Assembly: GCA_018268675.1 (NCBI GenBank)
Contig: JAFDWB010000086.1
Coordinates: forward strand, 1 to 64,000
DNA length: 64,000 nucleotides
Reading direction: 5' to 3'
From: Actinomycetota bacterium
Lineage (GTDB): Bacteria; Actinomycetota; Thermoleophilia; Solirubrobacterales; 70-9
Part shown: piece by piece, positions 8,439-17,179 of the stretch
Numbering within the stretch: the first letter of the stretch is position 1
Layout of the letters: each line of letters starts with the position of its first letter
The notes under the pieces: generated by a model
The model's input: the letters and a program-made list of their open reading frames with translations, nothing else
Told to the model about the DNA's origin: nothing
Database searches by the model: none
Translations under genes and position numbers: made by a program

Positions 8439-8929
8439 GCCCGCGGCGGCGACGCGGCAGGCTGACGACGGTCCTCGCCGTCGCGGTGGCCCTCGCCGCC
8501 CTCGCTCTCCCAACCGCGGCGGGCGCCGCGAGCGCCCTGCGGACGGAGCTGAACGAAATCGAGTCGGAAGTGATGTGCCCGGTCTGCGGGACGCTGCTCG
8601 AGCTGGCCGAATCCCCGCAGGCGACGCGCGAGAAGGCGTTCGTCGAAAAGCTCGTCAAGCAGGGCCAGAGCAAGGAAGAAATCAAGGAAGCCCTGGTCGT
8701 CCAGTACGGCGACGCGGTGCTGGCCGAACCGAAGGGCAGCGGCTTCGACCTCTCCGCCTACGTCGTGCCGGTGGTCGCCTTCATCCTCGCCGCGCTCCTC
8801 CTCGCCCTCGCGGTCTGGAGGTGGCGCCGCGCGACCAGCTCGCGCGAGGAGCGAAGACCCGAGGTCGAAGGCCCGAGCGAGGAGGATCGCAAACGCCTCG
8901 ACGCCGACCTCGCCCGCTACGACCTCTGA
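8435..8929 (+). CDS. ccmH: Cytochrome c-type biogenesis protein CcmH
   Basis: A 164-aa protein. A TTG at 8435 overlaps the stop of the thioredoxin-like gene (TTGA) and is preceded by AAGGAA. The signal/anchor covers residues 10-33, followed by the CcmH signature VMCPVCGTLLELAESPQA (cysteines 48 and 51) and a second transmembrane helix at about 109-130, then a charged cytoplasmic tail. CcmH/CycL presents and reduces the CXXCH of apocytochrome c together with a CcmG-type thioredoxin, exactly the neighbour seen here. Haem-lyase CcmF and exporter genes are not in the window. Confidence 0.9.
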   Translation: MSPRRRRGRLTTVLAVAVALAALALPTAAGAASALRTELNEIESEVMCPVCGTLLELAESPQATREKAFVEKLVKQGQSKEEIKEALVVQYGDAVLAEPKGSGFDLSAYVVPVVAFILAALLLALAVWRWRRATSSREERRPEVEGPSEEDRKRLDADLARYDL

Positions 8930-8956
8930 CGCTCGATAGGGACGGGGAGCCCCGGC

Positions 8957-9005
8957 CCTGCGGTGTTCCTTACTTGCATATATGGCAAGTAAGGAACACC
9001 GCAGG
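8957..9005. terminator. Perfect 21-bp hairpin between convergent genes
   Basis: The arms at 8957-8977 and 8985-9005 are exactly complementary around the 7-nt loop ATATATG. The hairpin lies between the ends of ccmH (plus) and the kinase-like gene (minus), so a bidirectional terminator is the simplest role. The arm core TGTTCCTTA is shared with the CAGCTGTTCCTTATG hairpin family found elsewhere in the window. Confidence 0.75.
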
Positions 9006-9068
9006 GATCCGACCCCCGGCGAGTTCGGCGCCGGGCCGGCGCAGGCCGGGCGCAAGCCGGCGCGCGCG

Positions 9069-9746
9069 TCAATCAGCAGTACGCGGACTGACCACGACCG
9101 CGCCCAAGGGCGCGGCGTCGAGCCAGGCCAGGGCGGCGCGGTTTGCCTTGGCGGCGCGGCGGTCGGGGCGCTTCGAGAGGGCCGCGAGGGTACAGTCGGC
9201 CTCGGCGGCGGCGGAGCCGAGGGCGCCGCTGGCGCCCTCCAGCGGCGGCCCGAGGAGGATGAGGAGGTCGTAGGCGCGGCGCAGTTTCGCCGCCATGTGG
9301 CGGAAGCTGCCGAGGCCGAGGAGCGCTCGCGCGTCACCCGCCGCCCGTCCGGCGCAGACGCAGGCGAGCGCCCCCGCCTCGGGCGAGCTCGCCGAGCCCG
9401 CGAGGGCCAGGGGCTGGACGACGTCCGCGGGGGTCGCCTCCCAGCGGAGGTACTCGTGCAGGCCCGGCTCCGGCACCAGGCCCAGCGCGGCGGCGACCCG
9501 CGGGCGTTCGACGTCGCACTCGACCAGCGCGGTCGCCGCCCCGCCCGCCGCCGCGGCCCCGGCCAGCGCCACCGCCAGCGCCACCGCCGGGCCCTCCTCG
9601 CCGGTCACCAGCACCGCTCGCCGCCCGTCCAACCGCTCGAGCAGGCCCCGCAGCGCCTCCAGGTCGTCGCGCCGCAGCCCCCAGGTGCGCCCGTCAGCGG
9701 ACGCCGGCGCGCCGATCTCGGCGAGGACGGCGGGCTTCGACGCCAC
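9069..9746 (-). CDS. BY-kinase/MinD-like P-loop protein lacking a Walker A lysine
   Basis: A 225-aa protein whose middle resembles bacterial tyrosine kinases (CpsD/CapB) and ParA/MinD ATPases. AVLVTGEEGPAVALAVALAG (44-63) stands where the Walker A loop should be. ALVECDVERPRVAAALGL (73-90) matches the A' motif that follows it in BY-kinases, and PGLHEYL matches their downstream turn. The GxxxxGK[ST] lysine is absent and there is no tyrosine tail, so ATP hydrolysis is unlikely. It lies 9 nt downstream of argS on the same strand. The function is unknown and a regulatory pseudo-ATPase is the inference. Confidence 0.6.
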   Translation of the reverse strand: MASKPAVLAEIGAPASADGRTWGLRRDDLEALRGLLERLDGRRAVLVTGEEGPAVALAVALAGAAAAGGAATALVECDVERPRVAAALGLVPEPGLHEYLRWEATPADVVQPLALAGSASSPEAGALACVCAGRAAGDARALLGLGSFRHMAAKLRRAYDLLILLGPPLEGASGALGSAAAEADCTLAALSKRPDRRAAKANRAALAWLDAAPLGAVVVSPRTAD

Positions 9747-9755
9747 CGGCGCCGC

Positions 9756-11396
9756 TCACATCCGCTCAGGCGCCGAGATCCCGAGCAGCCCGAGCGCCTC
9801 GGCGATCGTCCGTTTCGCCGCCAGGCAGAGGTCGAGCCGCGAGGCTTCGACCCCGTCCCCCTCGGCGCCGACGACCTGGCAGTCGCGGTAGAAGGCGTGG
9901 AAGTCGGCGGCGACCGCGGTCGAATAGGCGCAGATCCGGTGCGGCGCCCGCCGCGCCGCCGACTCACGCACCTCGCCGGGGAACTCCAGCAGCCGCTTGA
10001 CCAGCGCCTTCTCGCTCGGCGCGAGCGGCTCGGTCCGCACCGCGGCGCTCCCGCCGCCTCCGCCCTCCTCCTCGGCTTTCCGCAGGATGCCGGCGATCCG
10101 CGCGTGCGCGTACTGCACGTAATAGACCGGGTTCTCGCTCGCCTGCTTGCGGGCCAGCGCGAGGTCGATGTCGACGGTCGTCTCGTGCGACCGCGAGAGC
10201 ATGAACCAGCGCGCCGCGTCGGTGCCGATGTCGTCGATCAGGTCGTCGAGCGAGACGAAGTCGCCGCTGCGCTTCGACATCTGCGCCCGCAGGCCGTCCT
10301 CGATGATGTGGACGAGGGACATGATCAGCGCCTCGAAGCTGTCGGGATCGGCGCCGAGCGCCTCGATCGAGGCGCGCAGCCGGCCGATGTAGCCGTGGTG
10401 ATCGGCGCCGAGCACGTCGATCAGCCGCCCGAAACCGCGCTCCAGCTTGTCCCAGTGGTAGGCGATGTCGGGCATCAGGTAGGTCGGCTCGCCGTCGGAG
10501 CGGATCAGCACCCGGTCTTTGTCGTCGCCGAACTCGGTCGTGCGCAACCAGAGCGCGCCCTCGGAGCGGTACGTGTGGCCGCCCGCGTCGAGCTTGGCGA
10601 GGGCGCTCTCGACGTCACCCCGCTCGACCAGGCTGCGCTCCGAGAACCAGGTGTCCATCTCGACGCCGAAGCGCGCGAGAGTCGCGCGGACCTGGCCGAT
10701 CATCAGCGCGACCCCCCGGTCACCGACCGCGGCGAGGTCGTCGGGGTCGATCCCCTCCGCCGCGATCTCCTTCCCCAGCGCGACCACGTACTCACCCTGA
10801 TAGCCGTCGTCGGGCAGCTCCTCGCCCTTCATCCGGGCGCTGATCGAGCGGGCGAAGCTGGCGATCTGTGACCCGGCGTCGTTGATGTAGTACTCGCGCT
10901 CCACTTCGTGGCCGACCGCCTCGAGCAGCCGCACCACCGCGTCGCCGTAGGCCGCCCCGCGCCCGCCACCGACGTGCAGCGGGCCGGTCGGGTTGGCGGA
11001 GACGAACTCGACCAGGATCCGTTCCGGCGAGTCGGTCGGGGCCGGGCCGAGGCCCTCGCCCGCGGCGACCAGCCCGGCCAGCGCGCGCCGGTACCAGGCG
11101 TCGGAGAGGAAGAGGTTGACGAAGCCCGGCCCCGCCACCTCGATCCGCGCGACGCTCCCCGACGCGCCGCCGAGGCTCCCTTCGAGCTCCCCCCGCAGCC
11201 GCTCCGCCACCGCCCGCGGGTTGTCGCCGAGCGGCCCCGCCAGCAGCATCGCCGCGTTGGAGCTGTAGTCGCCGAGGTCGGGCTTGGGAGGACGGTCGAG
11301 GGTCGGGGCAGGCTCGGTCGGCTCGCCGTCGCGGAGGGCCCGCGCGGCCGCCTCGACGGCCCCTCTCAGCTCGGCGATGGAATCGGTGGGCGGCAT
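9756..11396 (-). CDS. argS: Arginine--tRNA ligase
   Basis: A 546-aa class I aminoacyl-tRNA synthetase. The ATG at 11396 (MPPTDSIAELRG) is chosen over an upstream in-frame ATG with non-conserved sequence. The N-terminal Arg-tRNA-synthetase additional domain is followed by SANPTGPLHVGGGRGAAYGD, which contains the HIGH equivalent (HVGG), and by QMSKRSGDFV in place of KMSKS. The C-terminal DALR anticodon-binding domain ends with AEALGLLGISAPERM. It charges tRNA-Arg in the cytoplasm. The downstream P-loop gene may be co-transcribed. Confidence 0.97.
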   Translation of the reverse strand: MPPTDSIAELRGAVEAAARALRDGEPTEPAPTLDRPPKPDLGDYSSNAAMLLAGPLGDNPRAVAERLRGELEGSLGGASGSVARIEVAGPGFVNLFLSDAWYRRALAGLVAAGEGLGPAPTDSPERILVEFVSANPTGPLHVGGGRGAAYGDAVVRLLEAVGHEVEREYYINDAGSQIASFARSISARMKGEELPDDGYQGEYVVALGKEIAAEGIDPDDLAAVGDRGVALMIGQVRATLARFGVEMDTWFSERSLVERGDVESALAKLDAGGHTYRSEGALWLRTTEFGDDKDRVLIRSDGEPTYLMPDIAYHWDKLERGFGRLIDVLGADHHGYIGRLRASIEALGADPDSFEALIMSLVHIIEDGLRAQMSKRSGDFVSLDDLIDDIGTDAARWFMLSRSHETTVDIDLALARKQASENPVYYVQYAHARIAGILRKAEEEGGGGGSAAVRTEPLAPSEKALVKRLLEFPGEVRESAARRAPHRICAYSTAVAADFHAFYRDCQVVGAEGDGVEASRLDLCLAAKRTIAEALGLLGISAPERM

Positions 11397-11471
11397 GCGG
11401 GCATCGTAAGTGACTGTCCGAAAACTCCCGCTTGCGCCTGGCGAGTGCCGCACCGAGGTAGTCTGGACCGC

Positions 11472-12215
11472 TTGCGCGTAGGGGTGATCTCAGACGTCCA
11501 CGCCAACCTTCCGGCCCTGGAGGCGGTCCTCGAGTCGATCGAGGGTGTCGGGCCGGAGGAGGTCTGGTGCCTCGGCGACGTGGTCGGCTACGGCGCCCAG
11601 CCGGACGCCTGCGCGGCGTTGGTGCGGGATCGCTGCGCCTTCTCCTTGAACGGCAACCACGATCTCGCGGTGACCGGGGAGATCGACGCCGGCACCTTCT
11701 CGGAGACGGCGCGGGCGGCGGTCGACTGGACCCGCGGGCACGCCTCGGCGATGACCCTGGAGTTCCTCACCGGGCTGGCGCCGCAGGGGGAGCGGGCCGG
11801 GTTCGGCCTCTTCCACGCCTCGCCGCGCGACCCGATCTGGGAGTACGTCCTCTCGATCGACCAGGCGGAAGCCGGGCTCGACGCGCAGCAGCAGCGGATC
11901 TGCCTGATCGGCCACTCGCACGTGGCGCTCTTCTTCACCCGGCCGCCGTCGAGTGGGCGGCGCCGGTTCGCCACCGGCGCCCAGGCGGGCGAGGGCGACG
12001 AGATCGAGCTCGACGAGGGCGAATGGCTGCTCAACCCCGGTAGCGTCGGCCAGCCGCGCGACGGCGACCCGCGCGCCGCCTGGCTCGAGCTGGACACCGA
12101 GGCGCGGACCGCGCGCTGGCACCGGGTCCCATACGACACGGTCGCGGCGGGCGCGGTGATCCTCGAGGCGGGCCTGCCGCCGGCGCTGGCCGAGCGCCTG
12201 CAGATCGGCCGCTGA
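11472..12215 (+). CDS. Calcineurin-like metallophosphoesterase
   Basis: A 247-aa enzyme of the YfcE/MJ0936-like phosphodiesterase group. The di-metal motifs appear in order: ISDVHANLPAL (D-x-H) at the N-terminus, LGDVVGYG, NGNHD, and GHSH near residue 150. An insert rich in acidic residues precedes NPGSVGQPRDG. The start is a TTG at 11472, directly before the conserved RVGVISDVH. The substrate is not predictable; relatives hydrolyse phosphodiesters or bis-phosphates in the cytoplasm. It is transcribed divergently from argS. Confidence 0.88.
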   Translation: MRVGVISDVHANLPALEAVLESIEGVGPEEVWCLGDVVGYGAQPDACAALVRDRCAFSLNGNHDLAVTGEIDAGTFSETARAAVDWTRGHASAMTLEFLTGLAPQGERAGFGLFHASPRDPIWEYVLSIDQAEAGLDAQQQRICLIGHSHVALFFTRPPSSGRRRFATGAQAGEGDEIELDEGEWLLNPGSVGQPRDGDPRAAWLELDTEARTARWHRVPYDTVAAGAVILEAGLPPALAERLQIGR

Positions 12216-12314
12216 GGCCCGCCGGATTAGCGGTTCCAAATGCGCTCCACAAACGAAACTCACGCGCGAATGCAGGGTAAATATCGACTCACAAGTGTTG
12301 TCTAGACTCGAATC

Positions 12315-12935
12315 ATGGGTCGCGTCCGCGCAGCCTCGCTCGTCCTTGCCGCGCTCGCGGCGGGACTTCTGCTGGGCGGCTGCGGGAGCGGCGGCGGCGC
12401 CGAACTGCTGCCCGGGACGACCGCCGACCAGATCACCTCGAACCTCGACCAGGCGCGCGCGAGCTTCGAAGAAGGGAACTGCGAAGGGGCCGAAAACGCG
12501 GTCGCCGCGGTCAGCACCCAGGTCGACGCGCTGGAAAAGGTCGACCCCCAGTTGAAGAAAGCTTTGCTCCAGGGCGCGCTGAAGCTCTCCCAGGTGGTTT
12601 CTACCTGTGGCGCCGCCGAAAAGGCGGAAGAAGAAAAAGCCGCCCTGAAAGCCGAAGAAGAACAGGAACAGTTGGAAGCCGAAGCACGCGCCGAACAAGA
12701 ATCGTTCGAAAAAGAACAAAAGGCCGAAGAACGCGAACAGAAGGCTCAAGAAAAAGCCGAAGAACACGCGGAACAGCCGGGCCCCTCGGAAGAATCCAAA
12801 GGCAAAGCCAAAGGCCACGAAAAACAGGAAGAAGCGGTCGAACCACCTGAAGGCAAAGAAGAAGTGACTCCCCCGGCGGAAGGGGGCGCGGGCGGGATCG
12901 GCCCGAGCGCCGCGGTCGAAGGCGGAGGGCCCTGA
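12315..12935 (+). CDS. Lipoprotein with long Lys/Glu-rich charged tail
   Basis: A 206-aa exported lipoprotein. The signal peptide ends in lipobox LLLGGC (Cys at about 23). Residues 30-100 are helical with two further cysteines (NCEGAE, STCGAAEK). Residues 100-170 form a very polar, probably coiled segment of repeated AEE/EQ/KAE units, followed by a Pro/Gly-rich end. Every glutamate codon in the charged part is GAA, in sharp contrast to the next gene. The stop overlaps the kinase start (TGATG), so the two are coupled. A role as sensor or partner of the kinase is inferred. An AT-rich stretch at about 12240-12314 is the likely promoter area. Confidence 0.8.
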   Translation: MGRVRAASLVLAALAAGLLLGGCGSGGGAELLPGTTADQITSNLDQARASFEEGNCEGAENAVAAVSTQVDALEKVDPQLKKALLQGALKLSQVVSTCGAAEKAEEEKAALKAEEEQEQLEAEARAEQESFEKEQKAEEREQKAQEKAEEHAEQPGPSEESKGKAKGHEKQEEAVEPPEGKEEVTPPAEGGAGGIGPSAAVEGGGP

Positions 12936-14173
12936 TGGAGGCCGGGACTCTCTCAGGGCGCTACGAGACCGGTGAGCGGCTCGGCTCGGGCGGGATGTCG
13001 AACGTCTACAAGGCGACCGACCGCATCCTCGAGCGGACCGTCGCGGTGAAGATCCTCGCCGAGCACCTCTCCGACGACGAGCGCTTCGTCGCCCGCTTCC
13101 GCCGCGAGGCGCTGGCGGTGGCGCGGCTGATCCACCCCAACATCGTCCAGGTATACGACTCGGGGGTCGACGACGGCCGCCACTACATCGTCATGGAGTA
13201 CGTGGCCGGGCGCTCCGGCGCGCAGATCCTCCAGCGCCACGGGCCGGTCGGGGCCGACATCGCGGCGGAGATCGGCATGCAGGCATGCGCCGGGCTCGAC
13301 TACGCGCACCGGCGCGGGATCATCCACCGCGACGTCAAGCCGGGGAACCTGATGATCACCGGCGGGCCGGTGGGCAGCGGCGAGCTGGTCGTCAAACTGA
13401 CCGACTTCGGGATCGCGCGGGCGATCGAGCAGACGCGGATCACGCAGGTCGGCTCGGTGGTCGGCACGGCGGCCTACCTCTCGCCCGAGCAGGTGCGCGG
13501 CGAGGAGGCGACGCCGGCGACCGACGTCTACGCCCTCGGCGTCGTCCTCTACCAGTTCCTGACCGGGCGGCTGCCCTACGAAGGGTCCTCGCTGGCGGAG
13601 CTCGCGGTGCGCCAGGAGAACGAGAACCCGCTGCCGCCGAGCACCTACAACTCCGAGGTGCCGGAGTCGCTGGGCGCCGCCGTGCTGCGGGCGCTGGAGG
13701 GCGACACGCGGCGCCGCTACGCGAGCGCCGACGAGTTCGCGACCGGGCTCCAGATGGGCCTCGAAGGCGAGGACGTGACGACGGTCGGCGGCTTCGGCGA
13801 AGGCAACACGCCGACCCGGGTGCTGCGCGGCGAGACGGCGGCGACCCGCCACCTCGAGCGCACCACCGCGCAGACCGAGTTCCGCCCCGCGGCGTCGGTG
13901 GCGCGGCGGCCCGAGCCGCGCTACGCGGAACCGCGTCCGGTGGCGGCGGTGCCGCCGGCCGAACCGCGTAAGAAGCGCTCCGCCTTCTCCCGCTTCGTCC
14001 GCTTCGTCCTCGCCCTGATCGCGCTGGTGCTGGTGGCGGGCGCGGTGGCGACCGGCGTGATCCTCACCACCGACCAGGCCGCCGGCGTCCACATCTCCAA
14101 GGTCGCCGGCGACACCGTCCACAAGGTGGTCGAAGAATTCAAGAGCCTGGTGACCAACAACAAGAAGGAATAG
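12935..14173 (+). CDS. Membrane-anchored Ser/Thr protein kinase (PknB-like)
   Basis: A 412-aa Hanks-type kinase. The glycine loop LGSGGMSNVYKATD is at 16-29, the ATP lysine at 39 (VAVKIL), HRDVKPGN at 131-138, DFG at 157-159 and the activation segment GSVVGTAAYLSPEQ at 173-186. A basic juxtamembrane stretch leads to one transmembrane helix (about 352-374) and a short external tail of roughly 40 residues with no PASTA domains. It phosphorylates cytoplasmic proteins. Because the external sensor is so short, the coupled upstream lipoprotein may supply it. Confidence 0.93.
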   Translation: MEAGTLSGRYETGERLGSGGMSNVYKATDRILERTVAVKILAEHLSDDERFVARFRREALAVARLIHPNIVQVYDSGVDDGRHYIVMEYVAGRSGAQILQRHGPVGADIAAEIGMQACAGLDYAHRRGIIHRDVKPGNLMITGGPVGSGELVVKLTDFGIARAIEQTRITQVGSVVGTAAYLSPEQVRGEEATPATDVYALGVVLYQFLTGRLPYEGSSLAELAVRQENENPLPPSTYNSEVPESLGAAVLRALEGDTRRRYASADEFATGLQMGLEGEDVTTVGGFGEGNTPTRVLRGETAATRHLERTTAQTEFRPAASVARRPEPRYAEPRPVAAVPPAEPRKKRSAFSRFVRFVLALIALVLVAGAVATGVILTTDQAAGVHISKVAGDTVHKVVEEFKSLVTNNKKE

Positions 14174-14191
14174 CGGGCCGGGGCCTCGGCC

Positions 14192-15391
14192 TCAGGCGTC
14201 CCAGGGGGCGGCGCCGCCCAGCACCGCGGCGCGGTAGGCGTCGAAGCGCGCCGCCCCGATTGCGCGCCGCGCGTGGGTCGTCAGCTCGCGCATGTAGGTG
14301 AGGTTGTGGAGGACGAGCAGGCGGACGGCGGTCAGTTCTTCGCCGCGCGAGAGGTAGGAGATGTAGTCGCGGTCGTGGCGGGTGCAGGCGGGGCAGGGGC
14401 AGCCCTCGACGATCGGGCGGCGGTCGCCGACCCAGCGGCCCTTGCGGAGGTCGAGGCGCCAGCGGGTCTCCGGGCTCGGCGCCAGGGCGACGCCGTGGCG
14501 GGCGAGGCGGGTCGGCACCGCGCAGTCGAAGACATCGAGGCCGAGCGCGATCCCACCGAGCAGGTCGTCGACCTCGCCGATCCCCAGCAGGTGCTTGGCC
14601 GCCGCCTCGGGGAGGAGCGGCGCGGTCATCGCCAGCACCGCCGCCATCTCCTCCTTGTCGCGGCCGAGGGTGCCGCCGATCGCGAGGCCGTCGACCGCCG
14701 CCGCCGCGACGTACTCGGCCGATTCGCGCCGCAGGTCCTCGTGGGTGCCGCCCTGGACGATGCCGAAGAGCGCCTGCCCGGGCGGCCCCTCGGCCTCGTG
14801 CCAGGCGATGCAGCGGTCGAGCCAGCGATGGGTGCGCTCGGTCGAGCGCGCGGTGTAGTCGCGGTCGGCGTGGAAGGGCGTGCACTCGTCGAAGGCAAGC
14901 GCGACGTCGGCGCCCAGCGCGGCCTGCACCTGCATCGAGACCTCGGGCGAGATGAAGAGCTCGCGGCCGTCGCGCGGCGAGCGGAAGCGGGCGCCCTCCT
15001 CGGTCAGCTCGACCTCGGAGCCGTGGTCGCCCGACCGGCCGCTGCCCTTCACCTCGTTGGCGACGCCGCCGTGGGCGAGCGAGAAGACCTGGAAACCGCC
15101 CGAATCGGTGATCAGCGCCCGGTCCCAGTTCATGAAGCCATGTAGGCCGCCGGCGGCGGCGATCCGCTCCGGTCCCGGCGAGACGAACAGGTGGTAGGTG
15201 TTGCCGAGGATCAGCTGGTAGCCGAGCGCCGCGACCTCGTCGCCGTCCAGTCCCCGCACCGACCCCTTGGTCGCCAGCGGGATGAACGTCGGCGTCTCGA
15301 TCGGCCCATGCGACGTCGCGATGACGCCCGCGCGAGCGGCCCCGTCCCGGGCGTCGATCGTGAAACTGAGGCGCTGCGGGTCGTCTCGCAC
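14192..15391 (-). CDS. tgt: Queuine/preQ1 tRNA-guanine transglycosylase
   Basis: A 399-aa TGT that exchanges guanine-34 of GUN-anticodon tRNAs for preQ1. The GTG at 15391 begins VRDDPQRLSF; longer frames run through an intergenic hairpin. Signatures are GNTYHLF, the nucleophile region ITDSGGFQVFSL, and a C-terminal zinc site (CPCPACTRHD with a downstream His in LLVLHNL). No queuosine synthesis genes are nearby. It follows gpmI on the same strand but is separated from it by two hairpins, so it is probably its own transcript. Confidence 0.95.
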   Translation of the reverse strand: MRDDPQRLSFTIDARDGAARAGVIATSHGPIETPTFIPLATKGSVRGLDGDEVAALGYQLILGNTYHLFVSPGPERIAAAGGLHGFMNWDRALITDSGGFQVFSLAHGGVANEVKGSGRSGDHGSEVELTEEGARFRSPRDGRELFISPEVSMQVQAALGADVALAFDECTPFHADRDYTARSTERTHRWLDRCIAWHEAEGPPGQALFGIVQGGTHEDLRRESAEYVAAAAVDGLAIGGTLGRDKEEMAAVLAMTAPLLPEAAAKHLLGIGEVDDLLGGIALGLDVFDCAVPTRLARHGVALAPSPETRWRLDLRKGRWVGDRRPIVEGCPCPACTRHDRDYISYLSRGEELTAVRLLVLHNLTYMRELTTHARRAIGAARFDAYRAAVLGGAAPWDA

Positions 15392-15433
15392 GCCCGCAGC
15401 GTATGCGTGAGCGCCCCGACGGCGCGGCCCCGG

Positions 15434-15486
15434 CCGGTGAGTTCGCACTTATCCACGCTATGTGTGGGTAACTGCGAACTCACCGG
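15434..15486. repeat. Hairpin repeat, family B (GGTGAGTTCGCA)
   Basis: The arms CCGGTGAGTTCGCA (15434-15447) and TGCGAACTCACCGG (15473-15486) are perfect, with an inner TATCCAC/GTGGGTA stem. Two relatives lie at 33939-33989 and 50452-50506. It sits between gpmI and tgt, about 40 nt upstream of the tgt start. Confidence 0.85.
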
Positions 15487-15579
15487 GTGGTGGTCCCGTT
15501 GCGTGGTTGGAAACGGTCGCCATGCGACCAAAACCAACCGCGAGAGGCCGGGGCTCTCCCCGGTCCGGCGCAGGCCAAA

Positions 15580-15629
15580 GCGCGCCCGTCGCCCTCATAA
15601 CTGCCAATGCATGAGGGGGACGGGCGCGC
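15580..15629 (-). terminator. 19-bp hairpin after gpmI
   Basis: The arms at 15580-15598 and 15611-15629 pair with one mismatch around a 12-nt loop. The hairpin lies 23 nt beyond the gpmI stop, so it probably ends the glycolytic transcript. There is no U-run. Confidence 0.7.
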
Positions 15630-15651
15630 CGTGAGGCGCCAGCGGGCGACG

Positions 15652-17169
15652 CTACGGCGCGATCAGCGACCGGCCGGTCATCGGGGCCGGCTGGGGGATG
15701 CCGAGGAGCTCGAGGGCGGTGGGGGCGACGTCGGCGAGGATGCCGCCGGAGCGGAGGGTGAGGCCCTCCTCGGTGACGATCAGGGGGACAGGGTTCAGGG
15801 AGTGGGCGGTGTTGGGGGAGCCGTCGGGCTCGAGCATGTTGTCGCAGTTGCCGTGATCGGCGGTGATGATCAGCGCGCCGCCTTTCGCCTGGACCGCCTC
15901 GACCACCCGGCCGAGCTGGGTGTCGACGGTTTCGAGAGCCTTGACCGCCGCCGGGATGACGCCGGTGTGGCCGACCATGTCCGGGTTGGCGAAGTTGATC
16001 ACGCCGAAGCGGTAGTCGCCCTCCGCCCAGCGCTCGACGAAGGCGTCGGCGGCCGGGGCGGCGCTCATCTCCGGCTTCTTGTCGTAGGTCGGCACGTCGC
16101 GCGGCGATTCGACCAGGGTCTGCACTTCGCCTTCCTGCTCGCCCTCGCGCCCGCCGTTGAAGAAGTAGGTGACATGGGCGTACTTCTCGGTCTCGGCGAC
16201 GTGGAGCTGGCGCCCGCCCGCCGCGGCGATGGTCTCTCCGAGCGTCGTCTCCGGCCGCCGCTCCGGGAACGCCACCGGATAGGGCCACCCCTTGCGGTAC
16301 TCGGTCATCGTCGTCATGTCGAGCGTCGGCCCGCCCGCGCGGGCGAACTCGTCGAAGCCCTGCTCGGCCAGCGCCCGGGTCATCTCCCGCGCCCGGTCGG
16401 GACGGAAGTTGACGAAGATCGCGACGTCGCCCGGCGCCGCCCCGTCGTAGTCGCCGATCACCGTCGGCAGCACGAACTCGTCGGTTTTCCCGTCCCCGTA
16501 GGAGGACCCGATCGCGGCCGCCGCGCTCGTCGCCTTCTGCCCCTTGGCGTGGATGATCGCGTCGTAGGCGAGCTTCACCCGCTCCCACCGCGTGTCGCGG
16601 TCCATCGCGTAGTAGCGCCCGCTCACGGTGCCGATCCGCCCGGCCGCGCGCAGCCAGCCCTCCAGCTCGGCGAGATACTCCCGCCCGCCTTCCGGCGCCG
16701 TGTCGCGCCCGTCGGTGAAGGCGTGGAAGACGACGTCGGGGACCCCTTCCTGCGAGGCCAGCTCGACGATCGCCTCGAGATGCTCCCAACCCGAGTGGAC
16801 GCCGCCGTCGGAGACCAGCCCGAGCAGGTGGAGGCGCCCCCGCGGGCTCTCCCGGGCGCGCCCGCAGGCGGCGACCAACGCGTGGTTCTCGTAGAAGCTG
16901 CCATCGGCGATCGCCGCGTCGATCCGCGCCAGGTCCTGCCTGACGATCGCCCCCGCGCCGAGGTTCAGGTGGCCGACCTCCGAGTTCCCCATCTGGCCGA
17001 CCGGCAGGCCGACGTCGGGCCCCTGGGCGGAGAGCTCGGTGTGCGGGTAGGTTGCCCAGAGGCGGTCGAAGATCGGCGTGTCGGCGAGCGAGACCGCGTT
17101 CCCCGGGCCGGGCGGCGCGAGCCCCCAGCCGTCGAGGATGACCAGCGCGAGGGAGGGGACGAGGGGCAT
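15652..17169 (-). CDS. gpmI: 2,3-bisphosphoglycerate-independent phosphoglycerate mutase
   Basis: A 505-aa alkaline-phosphatase-superfamily mutase interconverting 3- and 2-phosphoglycerate in the cytoplasm. The metal site DGWG is at 13-16 and the catalytic serine (Ser63) lies in MGNSEVGHLN. The substrate loops SDGGVHSG and FTDGRDT and the late metal motif ITADHGNCD are all present, and the length is standard. It is the last gene of the run gap-pgk-tpiA-gpmI and starts 10 nt after tpiA. Confidence 0.97.
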   Translation of the reverse strand: MPLVPSLALVILDGWGLAPPGPGNAVSLADTPIFDRLWATYPHTELSAQGPDVGLPVGQMGNSEVGHLNLGAGAIVRQDLARIDAAIADGSFYENHALVAACGRARESPRGRLHLLGLVSDGGVHSGWEHLEAIVELASQEGVPDVVFHAFTDGRDTAPEGGREYLAELEGWLRAAGRIGTVSGRYYAMDRDTRWERVKLAYDAIIHAKGQKATSAAAAIGSSYGDGKTDEFVLPTVIGDYDGAAPGDVAIFVNFRPDRAREMTRALAEQGFDEFARAGGPTLDMTTMTEYRKGWPYPVAFPERRPETTLGETIAAAGGRQLHVAETEKYAHVTYFFNGGREGEQEGEVQTLVESPRDVPTYDKKPEMSAAPAADAFVERWAEGDYRFGVINFANPDMVGHTGVIPAAVKALETVDTQLGRVVEAVQAKGGALIITADHGNCDNMLEPDGSPNTAHSLNPVPLIVTEEGLTLRSGGILADVAPTALELLGIPQPAPMTGRSLIAP

Positions 17170-17179
17170 CGCGCCGCCC

